Origin: Ridgeia piscesae
Taxonomy: Eukaryota > Annelida > Polychaeta > Sabellida > Siboglinidae
DNA: 64,000 bases
Direction: 5' to 3'
NCBI GenBank assembly: GCA_025642075.2
Contig: JAODUO010000048.1
Location: 89,501 to 153,500 of the forward strand
Part shown: one piece after another, positions 37,126 to 48,968 of the stretch
How positions within the stretch are numbered: the stretch's first letter is position 1
How the letters are laid out: the number at the start of each line of letters is the position of its first letter
Translations under genes and position numbers: made by a program
The notes under the pieces: model-generated
Database searches by the model: none
What the model was told of the DNA's origin: nothing
Seen by the model: the letters and a program-made list of their open reading frames with translations, nothing else

Positions 37126-38850
37126 AGCAACAGTGGCACCACCAACCAACGGCAGATCTACGAATACTTTACCTCGCATCAGTGATCCTAGCAGCGACAA
37201 TCGCTTAAGCAAATTTTACTTGGTTACGTGTTTGTTTATGTCAGTTCTTATCTTACTCTCTTGTGAATGTGCGCAGTTTAGAGTGATGACCTGCTGTGCG
37301 ACTGTCTTTAGCTGTGCATTGTTTACATACATAGAGTCTGTGAATCTAGCTCTCACTAGCTCAACGTTCTGTGTGTCTTGTTTCGCTTGTCTTGCTGTGC
37401 TTTGTCTCTCTGGTCACAACCAGTTGTTTGTTTTGTTACTCGGCACTCCAGTATTTTCTGTTCGTTTCTAGTTCACTGTCAAGACACTCCAGTGACTGTC
37501 TTTTCTGTGTTTATTTCACTGTCAAGACACTCCAGGGACGTTCGTTTCTGTATCTAGTTCACTGTCAAGACATTTCAGTGACTTATCTTTTCTGTAGCTA
37601 GTTCGCTATCAAGACACTCCAGTGACTGTCTTTTCTGTGTTTATTTCACTGTCAAGACATTTCAGTGACTGTCTTTTCTGTATCTAGTTCACTGTCATGA
37701 CATTTCAGTGACTGTCTTTTCTGTATCTAGTTCACTGTCATGACATTTCAGTGACTTGTATTTTCTGTATCTAGTTCACTGTCAAGACACTCTAATGACT
37801 GTCTTCTGTGGTTATTTCACTGTCAAGACACTCCAATGACTGTCTTTTCTGTGTTTATTTCACTGTCAAGACATTTCAGTGACTGTCTTTTCTGTATCTA
37901 GTTCACTGTCATGACATTTCAGTGACTTGTATTTTCTGTATCTAGTTCACTGTCAAGACACTCTAATGACTGTCTTCTGTGGTTATTTCACTGTCAAGAC
38001 ACTCCAGTGACTGTCTTTTCTGTGTTTATTTCACTGTCAAGACATTTCAGTGACTGTCTTTTCTGTATCTAGTTCACTATCAAGACACTCTAGTGACTGT
38101 CTTCTGTGGTTATTTCACTGTCAAGACACTCCAATGACTGTCTTCTGTGGTTATTTCACTGTCAAGACACTCCAGTGACTGTCATTTCTGTGTTTATTTC
38201 ACTGTCAAGACATTTCAGTGACTGTCTTTTCTGTATCTAGTTCACTGTCAAGACATTTAGATGACTGTCTTTTCTGTATCTAGTTCACTGTCAATACACT
38301 TTCAGTGACAGTCTTTTCTGCAGTTAGTTCACTGTCAAGACACTCCAGTCTTGTCTTTCCTGTATCTAGTTCACTGTCAAGACACTCCAGTCTTGTCTTT
38401 CCTGTATCTAGTTCACTGTCAAGACACTCCAGTCTTGTCTTTCCTGTATCTAGTTCACTGTCAAGACACTCCAGTCTGTCTTTCCTGTATCTAGTTCGGT
38501 GTCAAGACTGTCTTCTGTGTTTACTGCAGTAGAAACTCAAGATATGCAGTTAAAACCACTGCACTCTTTCCCTGTACTTCAACTTATCCCAAACATGTTT
38601 TTGTGTTTAACTCGTATTTCAACCGATGTTGCTTGTCTGTAACATTTGTTAATGAGATTGTTAACGAAATACTTGTTTAGTTTAGTGTTGTATGTGTTGC
38701 AACGTGGTACTTTGTGTGTAAATGTACTGTAAACTCTTGCTGTTAACATTCTTAAAATTGATTAATTGCTTGGAAATACGCAGGTAGAAATGTCTACTCT
38801 GACTGTTCGCAGTCATCAGGCCAAATTAATAAACACAGAAAAATCTTACA
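37126..38850 (+). terminator. ODC1: ODC 3' UTR with poly(A) signal
   Basis: AATAAA at 38828-38833 is the first clear poly(A) hexamer after the stop, giving a 3' UTR of about 1.7 kb. Most of it is a tandem repeat. Confidence 0.65.
37450..38525 (+). repeat. ODC 3' UTR tandem repeat, period about 43 bp
   Basis: Roughly 24 units share TTCACTGTCAAGACA(CTCC or TTTC)AGTGACTGTCTT-type sequence with alternating spacers (TGTATCTAG or TGTGTTTAT). Two main unit types alternate, and the last four units are the most uniform. Confidence 0.9.
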
Positions 38851-40370
38851 TGTTGTTTGTGTAATATTATATTTCTGACATGTTACCTGGTTTTATTAGT
38901 TCTTCAGGCCAAAGGTCCAATGGACTTAAGGCATAACTTTGTGTCCACTGTGCAGCTTTAACTCCCATATCTTGGAAACCGTCAAGGATATGTTTTATTT
39001 TGCATAGATATATCTTAAGGCACTGTGACTATGCACAGCTTTTTTTTATTTGATTGGATGATTCTGATAGCTCTAAAATGGCTAAAAGAAACTTGTGACT
39101 AATTTTGCATAGCCATTTCTAAGGGTACATAGGTAGTACATAAAACATTTTTATTTGATTGATAGTTTTTAAGGGCACCCCAGGGCCTTCCTAAAATCTA
39201 TATGTCCACATTTTGCCTGGGCACACTGGGAGACAGTTACTTGTGTATTTGAGACTGCATCACTGATCCAAACTCTGGATGCTAGGTGGCCTACAGGAAC
39301 CATGCCTAATTGCGTATTGGTGAACGCCCCTGCCACATACCGAAGGTCAGGTGGCCTGCCTGGAAAGCATAGCTAATTGGTATTCCATCTGTGGCAATCT
39401 GTTTATGTAGGTATTTTAAGCTCTCTTCAAAATTGTTGATTTTCTATAAATGCAAGTTGACATTATATTAATGGTTATTTAATTATCTTTTAAATGATGT
39501 GACTGGATGTCCACTGTGGGTAACAAACAAATTAATATTCTAAACAAGTATTGAATAAAATTTGATATCAACTGCATTCTGATCAAGGGCTGGCTGAGTG
39601 GAGTGGAAGTAGATACTCCATCTTGACTAAAATTCAGTCCTGTCACTTCATTCATAGAATTTGGCTGTATTTCTGATCATTTCATACCAGAAAAATGCAA
39701 ATTAGGTTATTAAGGTGGATAGACTTTTAACGACTGCAAGGGCCCAGTCAGGTATCTGGAAGAAGAAGACTAGGCAGTGACTATGATTCACCAAAACATT
39801 CCATTCATAATTGCTAAATCAGTACAATTTATTGCCCAACGAACTTTAGCACGTCTTAGCCATTGTTTTATAATATGGTATAATAGTCCCCAGAACAGTT
39901 TTCAATCTTGAATTAGATAAATTATTGGTATAACTAGAAGAACTCTCTATTTTTCTTAACACAAGGCTGACACATCACCAGTCCAAATGGGAATCGAACC
40001 GGTTTCCAAAATTAGCAACATGCAAAAAATGGGAGTTTCCCAAAGGTATAAGTGGCGCCATCCGATGAGTGATCCAGTGTTGATGGAATTCAAATCTAGT
40101 GTGTAGCGTCATTTTTTAAACTCAGCTCTGTCCATTGAACTATATTTGGATTGTTACCGCGCTAACCCAGCGCTAGCCATACTTTCGGAATGATTGTGCC
40201 TCCGTTTTGACGAGTCTCGGTCATTACATGGGCACGCATGGCACTGTCATTACGGTATGTGGCGGGATTGGCTCGGATCATCGGATGGCACCCATCCCCT
40301 ACGGGGTGGCCTTTCACCCACTATCGAACCCAATGACAGCACCAGTACCGCTGGCACCCCAGACGGCTCA
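38851..40370. other. Intergenic, with a possible tRNA-like SINE head
   Basis: No gene is recognised. On the minus strand GGTTCGATTCCC at about 39991-40002 matches a tRNA B box, but the A box is not convincing. A short direct repeat around AGGTGGCCT occurs at about 39280-39400. Confidence 0.4.
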
Positions 40371-40377
40371 GGTATAT

Positions 40378-40380
40378 ATA

Positions 40381-40449
<69 letters not shown>

Positions 40450-40460
40450 TATATATATAA
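40378..40460. repeat. (AT)n microsatellite
   Basis: AT dinucleotides with small AAT interruptions. Confidence 0.95.
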
Positions 40461-40589
40461 GCTTCCACAATCAGGCCACCTCATTAATAAGGAACTTTAT
40501 ACTAGTCATCTGATAGAGCTTTAGATTAGAGGGCACTGCAAATGTAATGTTACTGTATTGACTAAGACATATTGAGACGACATAAGAAA

Positions 40590-40789
40590 TACACACGCAC
40601 GCACGCACGCACGCACACGCACACGCAGCACGCACGCACGCACGCAGCACGCACCACGCACGACACACACACACACACACACACACACTACATACATATA
40701 CATATATACATTATAATATATATATATATATATATATAAAATATATATATATATATATATACATACACACACATACACACATACATGTA

Positions 40790-40850
<61 letters not shown>
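40590..40850. repeat. Compound microsatellite: ACGC, AC and AT tracts
   Basis: CACG tetranucleotides, then CA, then alternating AT and ATAC tracts, ending directly upstream of duplicated segment A. Confidence 0.95.
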
Positions 40851-40852
<2 letters not shown>

Positions 40853-40950
40853 CTTGCATGTTGGGATGACCTTACGTAAATCTGTAGAACGGGTTTCGCG
40901 CGTTCGTCGTTTAAACGGTAGTAACGCGCACGTGACTGCTGGTGCGGAAA

Positions 40951-40958
40951 TGACGTCA
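40951..40958. promoter_or_regulatory. CRE palindrome (TGACGTCA) in copy A
   Basis: Consensus CREB/ATF site in the CpG-rich start of the segment. It is conserved in copy B at 51030-51037. Further consensus sites are at 41348-41355 and 42393-42400. Confidence 0.55.
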
Positions 40959-41490
40959 ACACTGGTTTCCAGTCTCAACGGCGAACGATCGAGGAGGCAC
41001 AGGGTGAGACGCCGCTGTATTCGGGAAGAAACGTAATTGTGTTCGATCCCAACATGTAAACGAGCCTGCATACACAACTGAGAGGTAGGTCTGTTTAAAT
41101 GATAGCGATGTTTCAAGCGTGGTCAACGCGGAAAGGTATGCCGTACGATATTTCAAGTCGACTGCTTCTTATTGTTGCGGCAACATTACGGCGACGCTGA
41201 ACAGTTCAGAGACCGGGCAAAGCTAAGCGAACAGTGTTTACTGATGTGTTTTTGTCACTCACTGACCCATCACAAAGATAAATAGCAAAGTGTCAAAAAA
41301 CTGTTACGTGCAAGGTTTTTAATAAGAGCATTTAGGTTGTCCTTATATGACGTCACTTTAGCGAAAAGTTACGATACACCACGGCCGGTACAGACGCTCT
41401 ATTGCCGTTGCATGATTCCCGGTTGCGTAATGTTTGTTCTCATTTGTTCCCAACGCAATAAAGAAGTAGAATATAGGCTATCTCTCTCAC

Positions 41491-41496
41491 ACGCAC

Positions 41497-41588
<92 letters not shown>
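41491..41588. repeat. (ACGC)n then (CA)n microsatellite
   Basis: Simple repeat in intron 1 of the candidate transcript. Confidence 0.96.
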
Positions 41589-41589
<1 letters not shown>

Positions 41590-41709
41590 TCCTTACCTGT
41601 TATCTTGATTTGTCTTTGTATTTCAGATACAGAGCGTCAGTTGAGATGGCAGCAGACACTGGAAAGCAGCGGAGTATCGACCAAAAGGTATGTCGCTAAT
41701 TGTTGTCTT

Positions 41710-42135
41710 ATGTGACACAGAAGAGGACGCAGAAGCGGACGCAGAAGATGGAGCAGAAGTGGACGCAGAAGCGGACGCAGAAGATGGAGCAGAAGCGGAC
41801 GCAGAAGAGGACGCAGAAGTGGACGCAGAAGATGGAGCAGAAGAGGACGCAGAAGAGGACCAAAAATGCTGGAAGAGGACGCTGAAGGGGACGCAGAAGA
41901 TGGAACAGAAGAGGACGCAGAAGAGGACATAGAAGAGGACGCAGAAGTGGACGCAGAAGTGGACGCAGAAGATGGAGCAGAAGAGGACGCAGAAGAGGAC
42001 CAAAAATGCTGGAAGAGGACGTTGAAGGGGACGCAGAAGATGGAGCAGAAGAGGACACAGAAGAGGACACTGAAGAGGACGCAGAAGTGGACGCAGAAGA
42101 TGGAACAGAAGAGGACGCAGAAGAGGACCCAGAAA
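41710..42135 (+). repeat. Acidic-coding tandem repeat, copy A
   Basis: A 12-bp unit close to GAGGACGCAGAA with GAAGATGGAGCA variants and a longer repeat around GACCAAAAATGCTGG. It lies wholly in the intron after exon 2 of the candidate transcript. The EEDAEADAE open frames are interrupted, and copy B is arranged differently. Confidence 0.9.
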
Positions 42136-43992
42136 TTAACATAATCAAGTTTCCCTTGCTCTACTAACTTTGTTTTCTTTATGTTTCCAGGTGCTGTGAT
42201 GTCACTGCACATCGGTTTGAAGAGTATGACAAAGCATATTTCTGTGACGACAGCTGTAGGTATGAATTATTGTTAGTTCTTTAGGTAAGACTTAATTCAT
42301 ATTTATTGCTTTTCAGCTCTTAGGCTTCATGAAGTTTTCCACTGCTTTGTTAATATTATCGCTTTTCTGTTGTGTATGCAAAGCTGCAGCCGTGACGTCA
42401 ATTGAACACTGAAAACAGAGCATGGAACAAAAGGTAGGTTTTACATAATTGCTCTCTCTGCATCTACGATTACAGACTCTAAAATTTAAATCCGTCATTT
42501 TAAATTGATGTTTGTTTTTCAGATCTCCACACTGCTTGGCAATAAATAATATTACCCATATTTTATGTTTACATGTTGGAAACTGTTCAACTTGAGTTGT
42601 GGCAAGACGTAACGTCACAGGAAGGAACAACGAAAGAACAGCTACAAAAGCAATAAAAAGGTAATATTTCGGTTGCATTATTCTTAGTATACGTATGCCT
42701 ACATATAAACCATCTTTTTTGACGTTTCGATGTGGCAGTTGTTCCTGACTCGAATCACGGGACCCGACTCACGGGAAATGATAAAGATAACAAACCAAAG
42801 TGATGGTGTGGTTTTTGATAATTTTTGTCGGAAATAGCCACGAAGTCTCTACCCAAAAACGTTCCTTACGTGCCAGGTTGTGTACGTTTCAACACGTAAC
42901 GACCTTCACATGTGAAGCCGATACAGCAAGTCATAACTATACATTCTAATTGAAGTTTTGGTTTTAGGTCGGAGGTAGCCAGAGTTTCAACAACGTTATC
43001 TCGTCAGCGACCGGGTCTCGCTAGACGGAGACAGCGACCTTCCGCTGGAGCACACGCCGCGGCAGCAACAGAGGCCGACGGACCGGCGCGGGAGACGCGC
43101 CGGAACCTCGCACACGAGTGGTGTACTCGTTGAATCTTGATAGAGAACCTTTGACGCCTAGCTACAGACGATGCACAATGACACGTTTTTGTGCGGCAGG
43201 AAACATCGTACTGTTTCCTTACGTAACTCGGACACACAATGTTAATGTTCACAACTGACTAACAGTCAGATTGTGCCGATACCGGCCTGTGAAGTATATG
43301 GACAGCGCCGATGTACACACCTGCAGGTCACGTGATGTGACAGAACGAACACTGGTGACGGTTGCTGTGTACCGAAAGAAAACTCGAGGCATCTCGATGA
43401 TCTGGTCACGTAGCTGCGTGTTTAATATAATATATGTGGTTATTGCTGGCAACAAGTGGATTTATACGGACATATACATATAGTAAAATTATCCATGTAT
43501 GATAATAATAAAACGTCCTGCTGTTGTCATTTGCAATACAAGTATAGGCCTATTTCTCTTCAGACTTCGGCGATAAAAACTTACCAAAACGTGTCACAGA
43601 CTTGACTATGTCTACGTCCTACACGGCTTGTGCTAGTAAAATACGGCAATTGTTGCTACGTGTGTAGACGTATCCCACCAGAAACTAGTATAAAAAGACA
43701 GGCCTGTTTCGGTTGAAAGTTATTATTAGGCACTGTTATTTTAGTACCGTAAGCACAGACGCGGCAACGAGAGGTCGAGCGGTAGCAGCCACCTGCAATT
43801 CCGTTGGGAGCAGATATATTTTTGCCTCCCCCTCCTCAGTAAATCCGATAGGATGATACAGCAGCGAAAATGCATGAACACCATGCACGCGCACCACACG
43901 CACACACGCACACACGCTCACACCGGAGTGATACGCTTGCCGTCGCCCATGGTAGCTTCACCGCCGACTGTCCACACCGCACCGGGGATTAG

Positions 43993-44272
43993 AAATGTAA
44001 CGGTCAATTCTTATGTATAGCGCAGTACCCAGTCCTCAGGACTGATCAAAGCATTTTACACTTACTCCCTGACAGCCCTGTTATTCAAACACCGTCTCGG
44101 CTTCTCTGGGAAGCACCCACCCACATTGCAGTTAAATCCCGAAGGGTGTTCGCACAAATACCCACCACTGTCTATAGCCAGTTACTCATTCCTACAGCCG
44201 AGTGAACTGGAGTAGAGTGAAATAATTTGCCCAAGGTTTCACACAGCAGCACAGGATTCGAGCCAGGGTTCT
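43993..44272 (-). mobile_element. tRNA-derived SINE, copy A (head truncated)
   Basis: On the minus strand a GGCTCGAATCC B box is followed by CTTGGGCAAATTATTTCAC, a core shared with many metazoan SINEs, and a GCGCTATACATAAG tail. The tRNA head is cut at 44272, where similarity to copy B ends. Confidence 0.8.
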
Positions 44273-44640
44273 CTTAAGGTGAGTTCACATTGTTCAATAT
44301 GGGTCGAACGTCGAAAGCAATTTGGTTGAAGAGACCAGATTGCCTAGTCTGAACGCGGGATTGAAAGCAATCGCCGTCGAATTCGACGGTTGCTTTCGAC
44401 GTAGAAAGGAATACAACATGTTCTGTACTTTTCAAGATGGCTTTCAACCAGCCAGTTTTTGAATTAAATGGACCAATCAAAATCATGCAATTCCAAGCAA
44501 ATAATGGCGTCGTCGAAGTTAAGCGACGAACATACAGCGGCGTTCACAGAGCATTTCCATGGTTTCGACTGTTTATGGAATATTTTATTGGAGTCATATC
44601 AAAATTAAGACGGAAGTAAAACGACTTGGTCTGCGATCGA
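44273..44640. repeat. Hairpin-forming stretch with CGTCGAAAGCAA arms
   Basis: ACGTCGAAAGCAA at about 44310 pairs with TTGCTTTCGACGT at about 44390, and a perfect 16-bp palindrome CCGTCGAATTCGACGG lies between. This looks like the terminal region of a non-autonomous DNA transposon. No transposase is seen. Confidence 0.5.
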
Positions 44641-44910
44641 TTGCAGTCCGAATGGAGGCAAATCATGAGTAGGAGATGATATGTGAGTTACAAATGTGGC
44701 GACAACGAAACGCAGCGTCTGCACGCATATGCTATTTAATTTCCTAAAACGAAACCTAGATACCCAATAATCAATTTATTATTCCACTTGGCCTATTCAC
44801 CCAAACCCAGTAAACCTAGGGTAAATAAGTAGCAATTACGCGTGGCCTTAACTCTTCGTGCGGTTTAGATACAGTTATCAATGGTAGGAATTTCAATAAA
44901 GGAAGTGTCG

Positions 44911-44921
44911 TGTATTTCAGG

Positions 44922-44985
<64 letters not shown>

Positions 44986-44998
44986 CTTGAAATACATA
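44911..44998. repeat. AT-cored hairpin
   Basis: TGTATTTCAGGTCATATA and its near-exact reverse complement flank about 50 bp of AT repeats. Confidence 0.9.
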
Positions 44999-45463
44999 TA
45001 ACTTTTTAATATAAAAGATAATCATTGTTGGTCTTGTGCTAATTCTATAATAAACAAAGGCCTTTATGTTATGCTATTTAAAATAGTTATCTTGGCAACA
45101 TATATATTTGAAGAGGGGCCATGGCCCGCCCCAATCACTGAACATTGGGGGGGTAGACTTTGGACCCAACACTGCTTGCCTGATTCATAGAGTGACACGA
45201 TGCAGAGGTTACAGGGATGCCTGTGTGGGACTTCCCAAACCCACCTTTTGGCAAAGTAATTTGTCAACACTTAAAATGGGATCAAATTACACAGGTGCAG
45301 GAATCCGCTGGGCGACCAGGCTGCAATCCAAGGGGTGACAGGGCAAACAAAAATTAATAATCTACAATGTGTTCGATGGCGAATGCCTATTAGTATATCC
45401 ACATAAGGGTGCAAAATGACAGAGCCCGGCATGATGAATATTTACTGAACTAAGATCAAGTTG

Positions 45464-45781
45464 CGGGCTGCGGGCTGCGGGCTGCGGGCTGCGGGCTGCG
45501 GGCTGCGGGCTGCGGGCTGGGGGCTGCGGGCTGCGGGCTGCGGGCTGCGGGCTGCGGGCTGCGGGCTGCGGGCTGCGCGGGCTGCGGCTGCGGCTGCGGG
45601 CTGGGGGCGGCTGCGGCTGGGCTGCGGGCTGGCGGGCGCTGGGCTGCGGGCTGCGGGCTGCGGGCTGCGGGCTGCGGGCTGCGGGCTGCGGGCTGCGGGC
45701 TGCGGGCTGCGGGCTGCGGGCTGCGGGCTGCGGGCTGCGGGCTGCGGGCTGCGGGCTGCGGGCTGCGGGCTGCGGGCTGCG
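45464..45781. repeat. (GGGCTGC)n array
   Basis: About 45 heptamer units with a short irregular centre at 45577-45645. The G-rich plus strand has the spacing needed for G-quadruplexes. The related copy at 60530 has only a short GCGCTCTGCGG in this position, so the array expanded in place. Confidence 0.95.
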
Positions 45782-45879
45782 GCCAACCAAGCAATTTATC
45801 TATTGATTTTCCACTAGGTAGTCGGAAGTTTATATCTGAACTGGTATAATATTTTATTAATTTTACTTCTAGACCGATA

Positions 45880-45955
45880 TAGAGTTTATTAGAGAAGGGA
45901 GTGATCAGTCTCGCTATAATATAAGTTTATTAGAGAAGGGAGTGATCAGTCTCGC
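45880..45955 (+). repeat. Tandem duplication of a 40-bp block
   Basis: The block GTTTATTAGAGAAGGGAGTG and its continuation appears twice in a row. Confidence 0.9.
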
Positions 45956-46025
45956 TTTTTTGTTCATACAACAAATTTAAAGGCATATATTATATGCCTT
46001 TAAATTTGTTGTATGAACAAAAAAG
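45956..46025. repeat. Perfect palindrome of about 69 bp
   Basis: Arms of about 34 nt centred on 45990 with a one-base spacer. The arms start TTTTTTGTTCATACAAC and end AAAGGCATATA. Confidence 0.97.
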
Positions 46026-46620
46026 TGTGAGGACATTTCCTATGCTGACCCCCTCAGGCTAAACAGTGGGGGGACGGGGGCCGCGTCCCCCACCGATCGA
46101 CGTCCATGCTGTGTAGAACTTCCCCATCCAACATTTTGGCAAAGAAATTTGTCATCACTCAAATGGGAATAAGTTACACAAAGTGCAGGAATCCGCCGCT
46201 TCTGCCGTAGGCGATAAGCATCAAGCAGGCGAGGGGTGAAAGTGCAACACAAATTTCATCATTTACAATGTGCTTGATGGGTAGAGCCTATAAATAATAT
46301 CAACATAAGGTTTGCAAACTGATAGAGCCCGGTAGCGGCGCAGCCCGGCATGATGATCATTTACTAAAGTAAGATCAAGTTGCGCGCTGTGTCCAGTCGA
46401 TTTTCTAATGGGTGGTCGGTCGGAACTTCATATCGCGAGTTTATTGTCTAGCTAGTCCTGTGTAGCGGCTTTTAAGAGAGAGGAGTGGTGAGTCAGGCTA
46501 TATGCCTCGCAATGTTTCTGAGCTGAAAAGTGGGGGGGCAATTCCTATGCTGTCCCCCACGCTGAAAAGTGGGGGGACGCGTCCCACCCCCCCCGCCGAA
46601 CGACGCCCGTGGTCGTTCGG
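46020..46620 (+). mobile_element. Dispersed repeat D, copy 2 (rearranged)
   Basis: Contains ATTTTGGCAAAGAAATTTG, AAGATCAAGTTGCG and GGTGGTCGG blocks in the order of copy 1, plus two GAAAAGTGGGGGG-type blocks. Confidence 0.7.
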
Positions 46621-47733
46621 CTAGATTTTAGAATGGTTGCTAGCTATTATGTCTATGTCAATGATCCAACGATGACGATAAGTAGACAACACACACAATA
46701 AATATAGTGACAAGGCACATACTACAGCTGGAACGGTCGGACTGTTTTGTTAAAATAAGTTATTGATAATGTAGTTTCTTTCACAGACACAGCTTTGGCA
46801 GGCACAGTTTTGTTGAATCATCAGGACCTGACTCCATTTAACGATTATAATTCAACTGAACTTATGTTTTAAAGTCCATTGACATTGTGTTACATCATCC
46901 TGTCAGTGTCAACTGAAGCATATCTACGTTTACAAATAACGTACTTTTGAAAGCCAAATAGCGACCCGACTATGTTTAGACACGTAGCGATATTTGGGGC
47001 CCAACATCCTTCGTTTAAATGCAAATATGTCTTAAATCATGTAGAATCACAAAATAATCAAAAGTGTTGTTTAGTTGGGAAGTCGAGGTGGGTCTGAATT
47101 CGACAGAAAGTACCCACTTTCCTAGCCAGGACGAATTATAGTCGGAATGCCCCAGTGCCTGAAAAGTCCCACTACCTGAATACCCCTAAACCTAGTCGCA
47201 ATGTACCAGTCGCATAGTCAGAATGCTCCAAAGACCAAAGGCATATACACATGCTCCAAGACTATAGTCGCAATGCACAACTTTTGGTCGGAATGCCCCA
47301 GTGATTCTACTAAATATTGTCAAACCTATGTATGACATTTCAGAATGTCCCGATGATTTAATTATCGTTAATCCTGTGTTGTTTGTGATGTCATACTCTC
47401 TGGCGAAATGTAGTTTCAAATTATACACAATATATAGGTTGCTGAGAGCTAGAAACAAGTGGAAGTGGAATGCAGGAATACATGACCCTTCTAAAAGAAG
47501 CTGTTATGCTGATAAATAGTTCTTTATTATTTAAAAAAAAGTTTTCACCAAAGTGCATTCAGGCAGAGGAGCATCCCGACCATATCCCACAAGGAGAGAG
47601 GCCAGGATTGGCAGGACATTTATGTTGATCATTATAACTGTATTGTGTGAACTGGAGGTAAAATACAAACTCTCAAGTAAATGGCAATCATATTTTGTTT
47701 TTTCTACAGAAATGCTTAAATATTGATTTATAG

Positions 47734-47921
47734 GGCAAGATGTTCTCAATAAAATAAAGAATCTGAGTACAACATATGCTAGAGAGCTGAACAAGATGCG
47801 ATGTTCTCAAAGAAGTGGATCTGGGACAGACGAGGTGTACGAGAGTAGTTGGATTCATTTCCAGTCAGTGGATGAATTCTTGCGCCCACATGTGACTCTG
47901 CGTCCATCAGTTTCCAACCTG
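47734..47921 (+). CDS. MADF-domain protein of a Harbinger element, exon with MADF C-terminal half
   Basis: Acceptor GATTTATAG, donor GTATGT. It encodes LSTTYARELNKM, QRSGSGTDEV and SSWIHFQSVDEFL, the second half of a MADF (Myb/SANT-like in Adf-1) DNA-binding domain. The exon with the first half was not located. In animal Harbingers this accessory protein helps import and target the transposase. Confidence 0.7.
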
Positions 47922-48345
47922 GTATGTTGTTATTGTTACTGAGATCAATTCATAAGCAATTATTATGTCATCCTTTAATACCAATGAATTTGAAATGTAC
48001 AAATATGGTTAGATATTTATGGTGTCCTTAAAGATATATTACATCCGCACCCCATTATAGCCAACACAAAGTAAATATGCGTGTATGTAATTAATTTAAA
48101 TAGTCATGATTGTATACCACATAAAACCAGTAAACATTGAAAATGAGTTTCAATGTTTAATTACGATGTTTGTTTGCCAACTTGTGTGAAATTAACTAGC
48201 TATGGGTTCACAAACAAAACGACACACAAAGAACCATTACTGGTTTATAACATTGATGCTCTACGCATACATTATCATACGAAATTGATGTACATATTTG
48301 CTGATGAAAGTTTAAAACAAATAACATTCACACATTCTTGCCTAG

Positions 48346-48510
48346 TGTGTAGACAGAGCCGAAAAGAAAACAAATAACGAAAAAATAACAGTACCCCCAA
48401 CAGTAAAAACAATAACAGCAAAGTCATTAGACAAATCAGAATACCACGACAACAAACAAACCTTGAGAGTCTTAGTGGCAACCAGTGAGAAATTATTGAC
48501 TGTTCTAAAG
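48346..48510 (+). CDS. MADF-domain protein, second exon seen
   Basis: Acceptor CTTGCCTAG, donor GTAAGA, phase 0 at both ends, matching its neighbours. It encodes a polar Lys/Thr-rich linker ending TSEKLLTVLK. Confidence 0.6.
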
Positions 48511-48605
48511 GTAAGAACTAAAGATAAATTACATTGATTATTTAATTGTGTCTTTTCAACTTCATGGCATTTAATGCATGCTACAAAAATACTTACTGTT
48601 TTTAG

Positions 48606-48968
48606 GGGTCGACCACTCAGCTGACCCAATCGGAAAAGACTCAAAATGATGTACCCATCATTGGTTCACCCGTCACGCCTGATGAAACACAGTCGTCACC
48701 AAGACCCAGCACCACTACAGTTGTGTCGATGATCCCTGTCACCAGCACCACTGATTGTGATGTGACCAATCCTCAAGCAACACCAAAACAAAAACGTCCG
48801 AAGAATGACTGTATTGACAGTACTCTAGCCACGATAAGTTACTTCATTGCTCCAAAGCATCGAGCTTTGGTATCCAATCAGGGCGAGCGACCATCATTGA
48901 CATTTGCGAAATATTTGGCGAATCAGCTCGACCTAATTAAAGACAATGCCCGGTGTGTTGATGTATGA
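48606..48968 (+). CDS. MADF-domain protein, last exon
   Basis: Acceptor CTGTTTTAG, phase 0. A Ser/Thr/Pro-rich linker precedes SLTFAKYLANQLDLIKDNAR, a short helical C-terminus typical for these accessory proteins. Stop at 48966-48968. All three exons are open, so the gene may be young or still under selection. Confidence 0.65.
   Translation, partial: GSTTQLTQSEKTQNDVPIIGSPVTPDETQSSPRPSTTTVVSMIPVTSTTDCDVTNPQATPKQKRPKNDCIDSTLATISYFIAPKHRALVSNQGERPSLTFAKYLANQLDLIKDNARCVDV

Larger units (their letters stand above)
40940..43530 (+). ncRNA. Candidate spliced transcript A (low coding potential)
   Basis: Exon 1 probably ends at about 41081 (GAGAG/GTAGGT). Further exons are 41627-41687, 42191-42259, 42390-42433, 42523-42660 and 42968 to the AATAAA at 43507-43512, each with GT/AG borders; the third has an ideal TACTAAC branch site. 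The same borders are intact in copy B. The only protein-like piece is a cysteine-rich CCDV...YFCDDSC peptide in exon 3, which meets a stop in exon 4 here. It may be a lncRNA or a decayed gene; no homologue is recognised. Confidence 0.5.
40872..44272 (+). repeat. Segmental duplication, copy A
   Basis: About 3.4 kb that recur in direct orientation at 50946-54507. Both copies have the same order: CpG-rich start with a CRE (TGACGTCA), five matching splice acceptor and donor pairs, an acidic-coding tandem repeat in an intron, an AATAAA signal, an ACGC microsatellite and a SINE. Divergence by substitutions and indels is clear, so the copies are not recent. Confidence 0.93.
44985..45960 (+). mobile_element. 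Dispersed repeat D, copy 1 (interrupted by the GGGCTGC array)
   Basis: Matches 60320-60880 as reverse complement, and parts of 46020-46460, 57830-57925 and 62840-63040. Shared blocks include CCTTTTGGCAAAG, ATCAAGTTGCG and CCAACCAAGCAATTTATC. No protein is encoded, so a non-autonomous element is likely. Confidence 0.8.

Noticed and set aside
39985..40060. tRNA gene near 40 kb on the minus strand
   Set aside because: A B box is present, but no cloverleaf or convincing A box could be drawn; at most a SINE head.
41690..42144. Acidic EEDAEADAE protein genes
   Set aside because: The array lies between a good donor (41688) and an acceptor with a consensus branch site (42190), and frames are broken in both duplicates.
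45362..45817. Pro/Arg/Ser/Ala-rich ORFs on both strands
   Set aside because: Translation of the GGGCTGC heptamer array inside a dispersed repeat.
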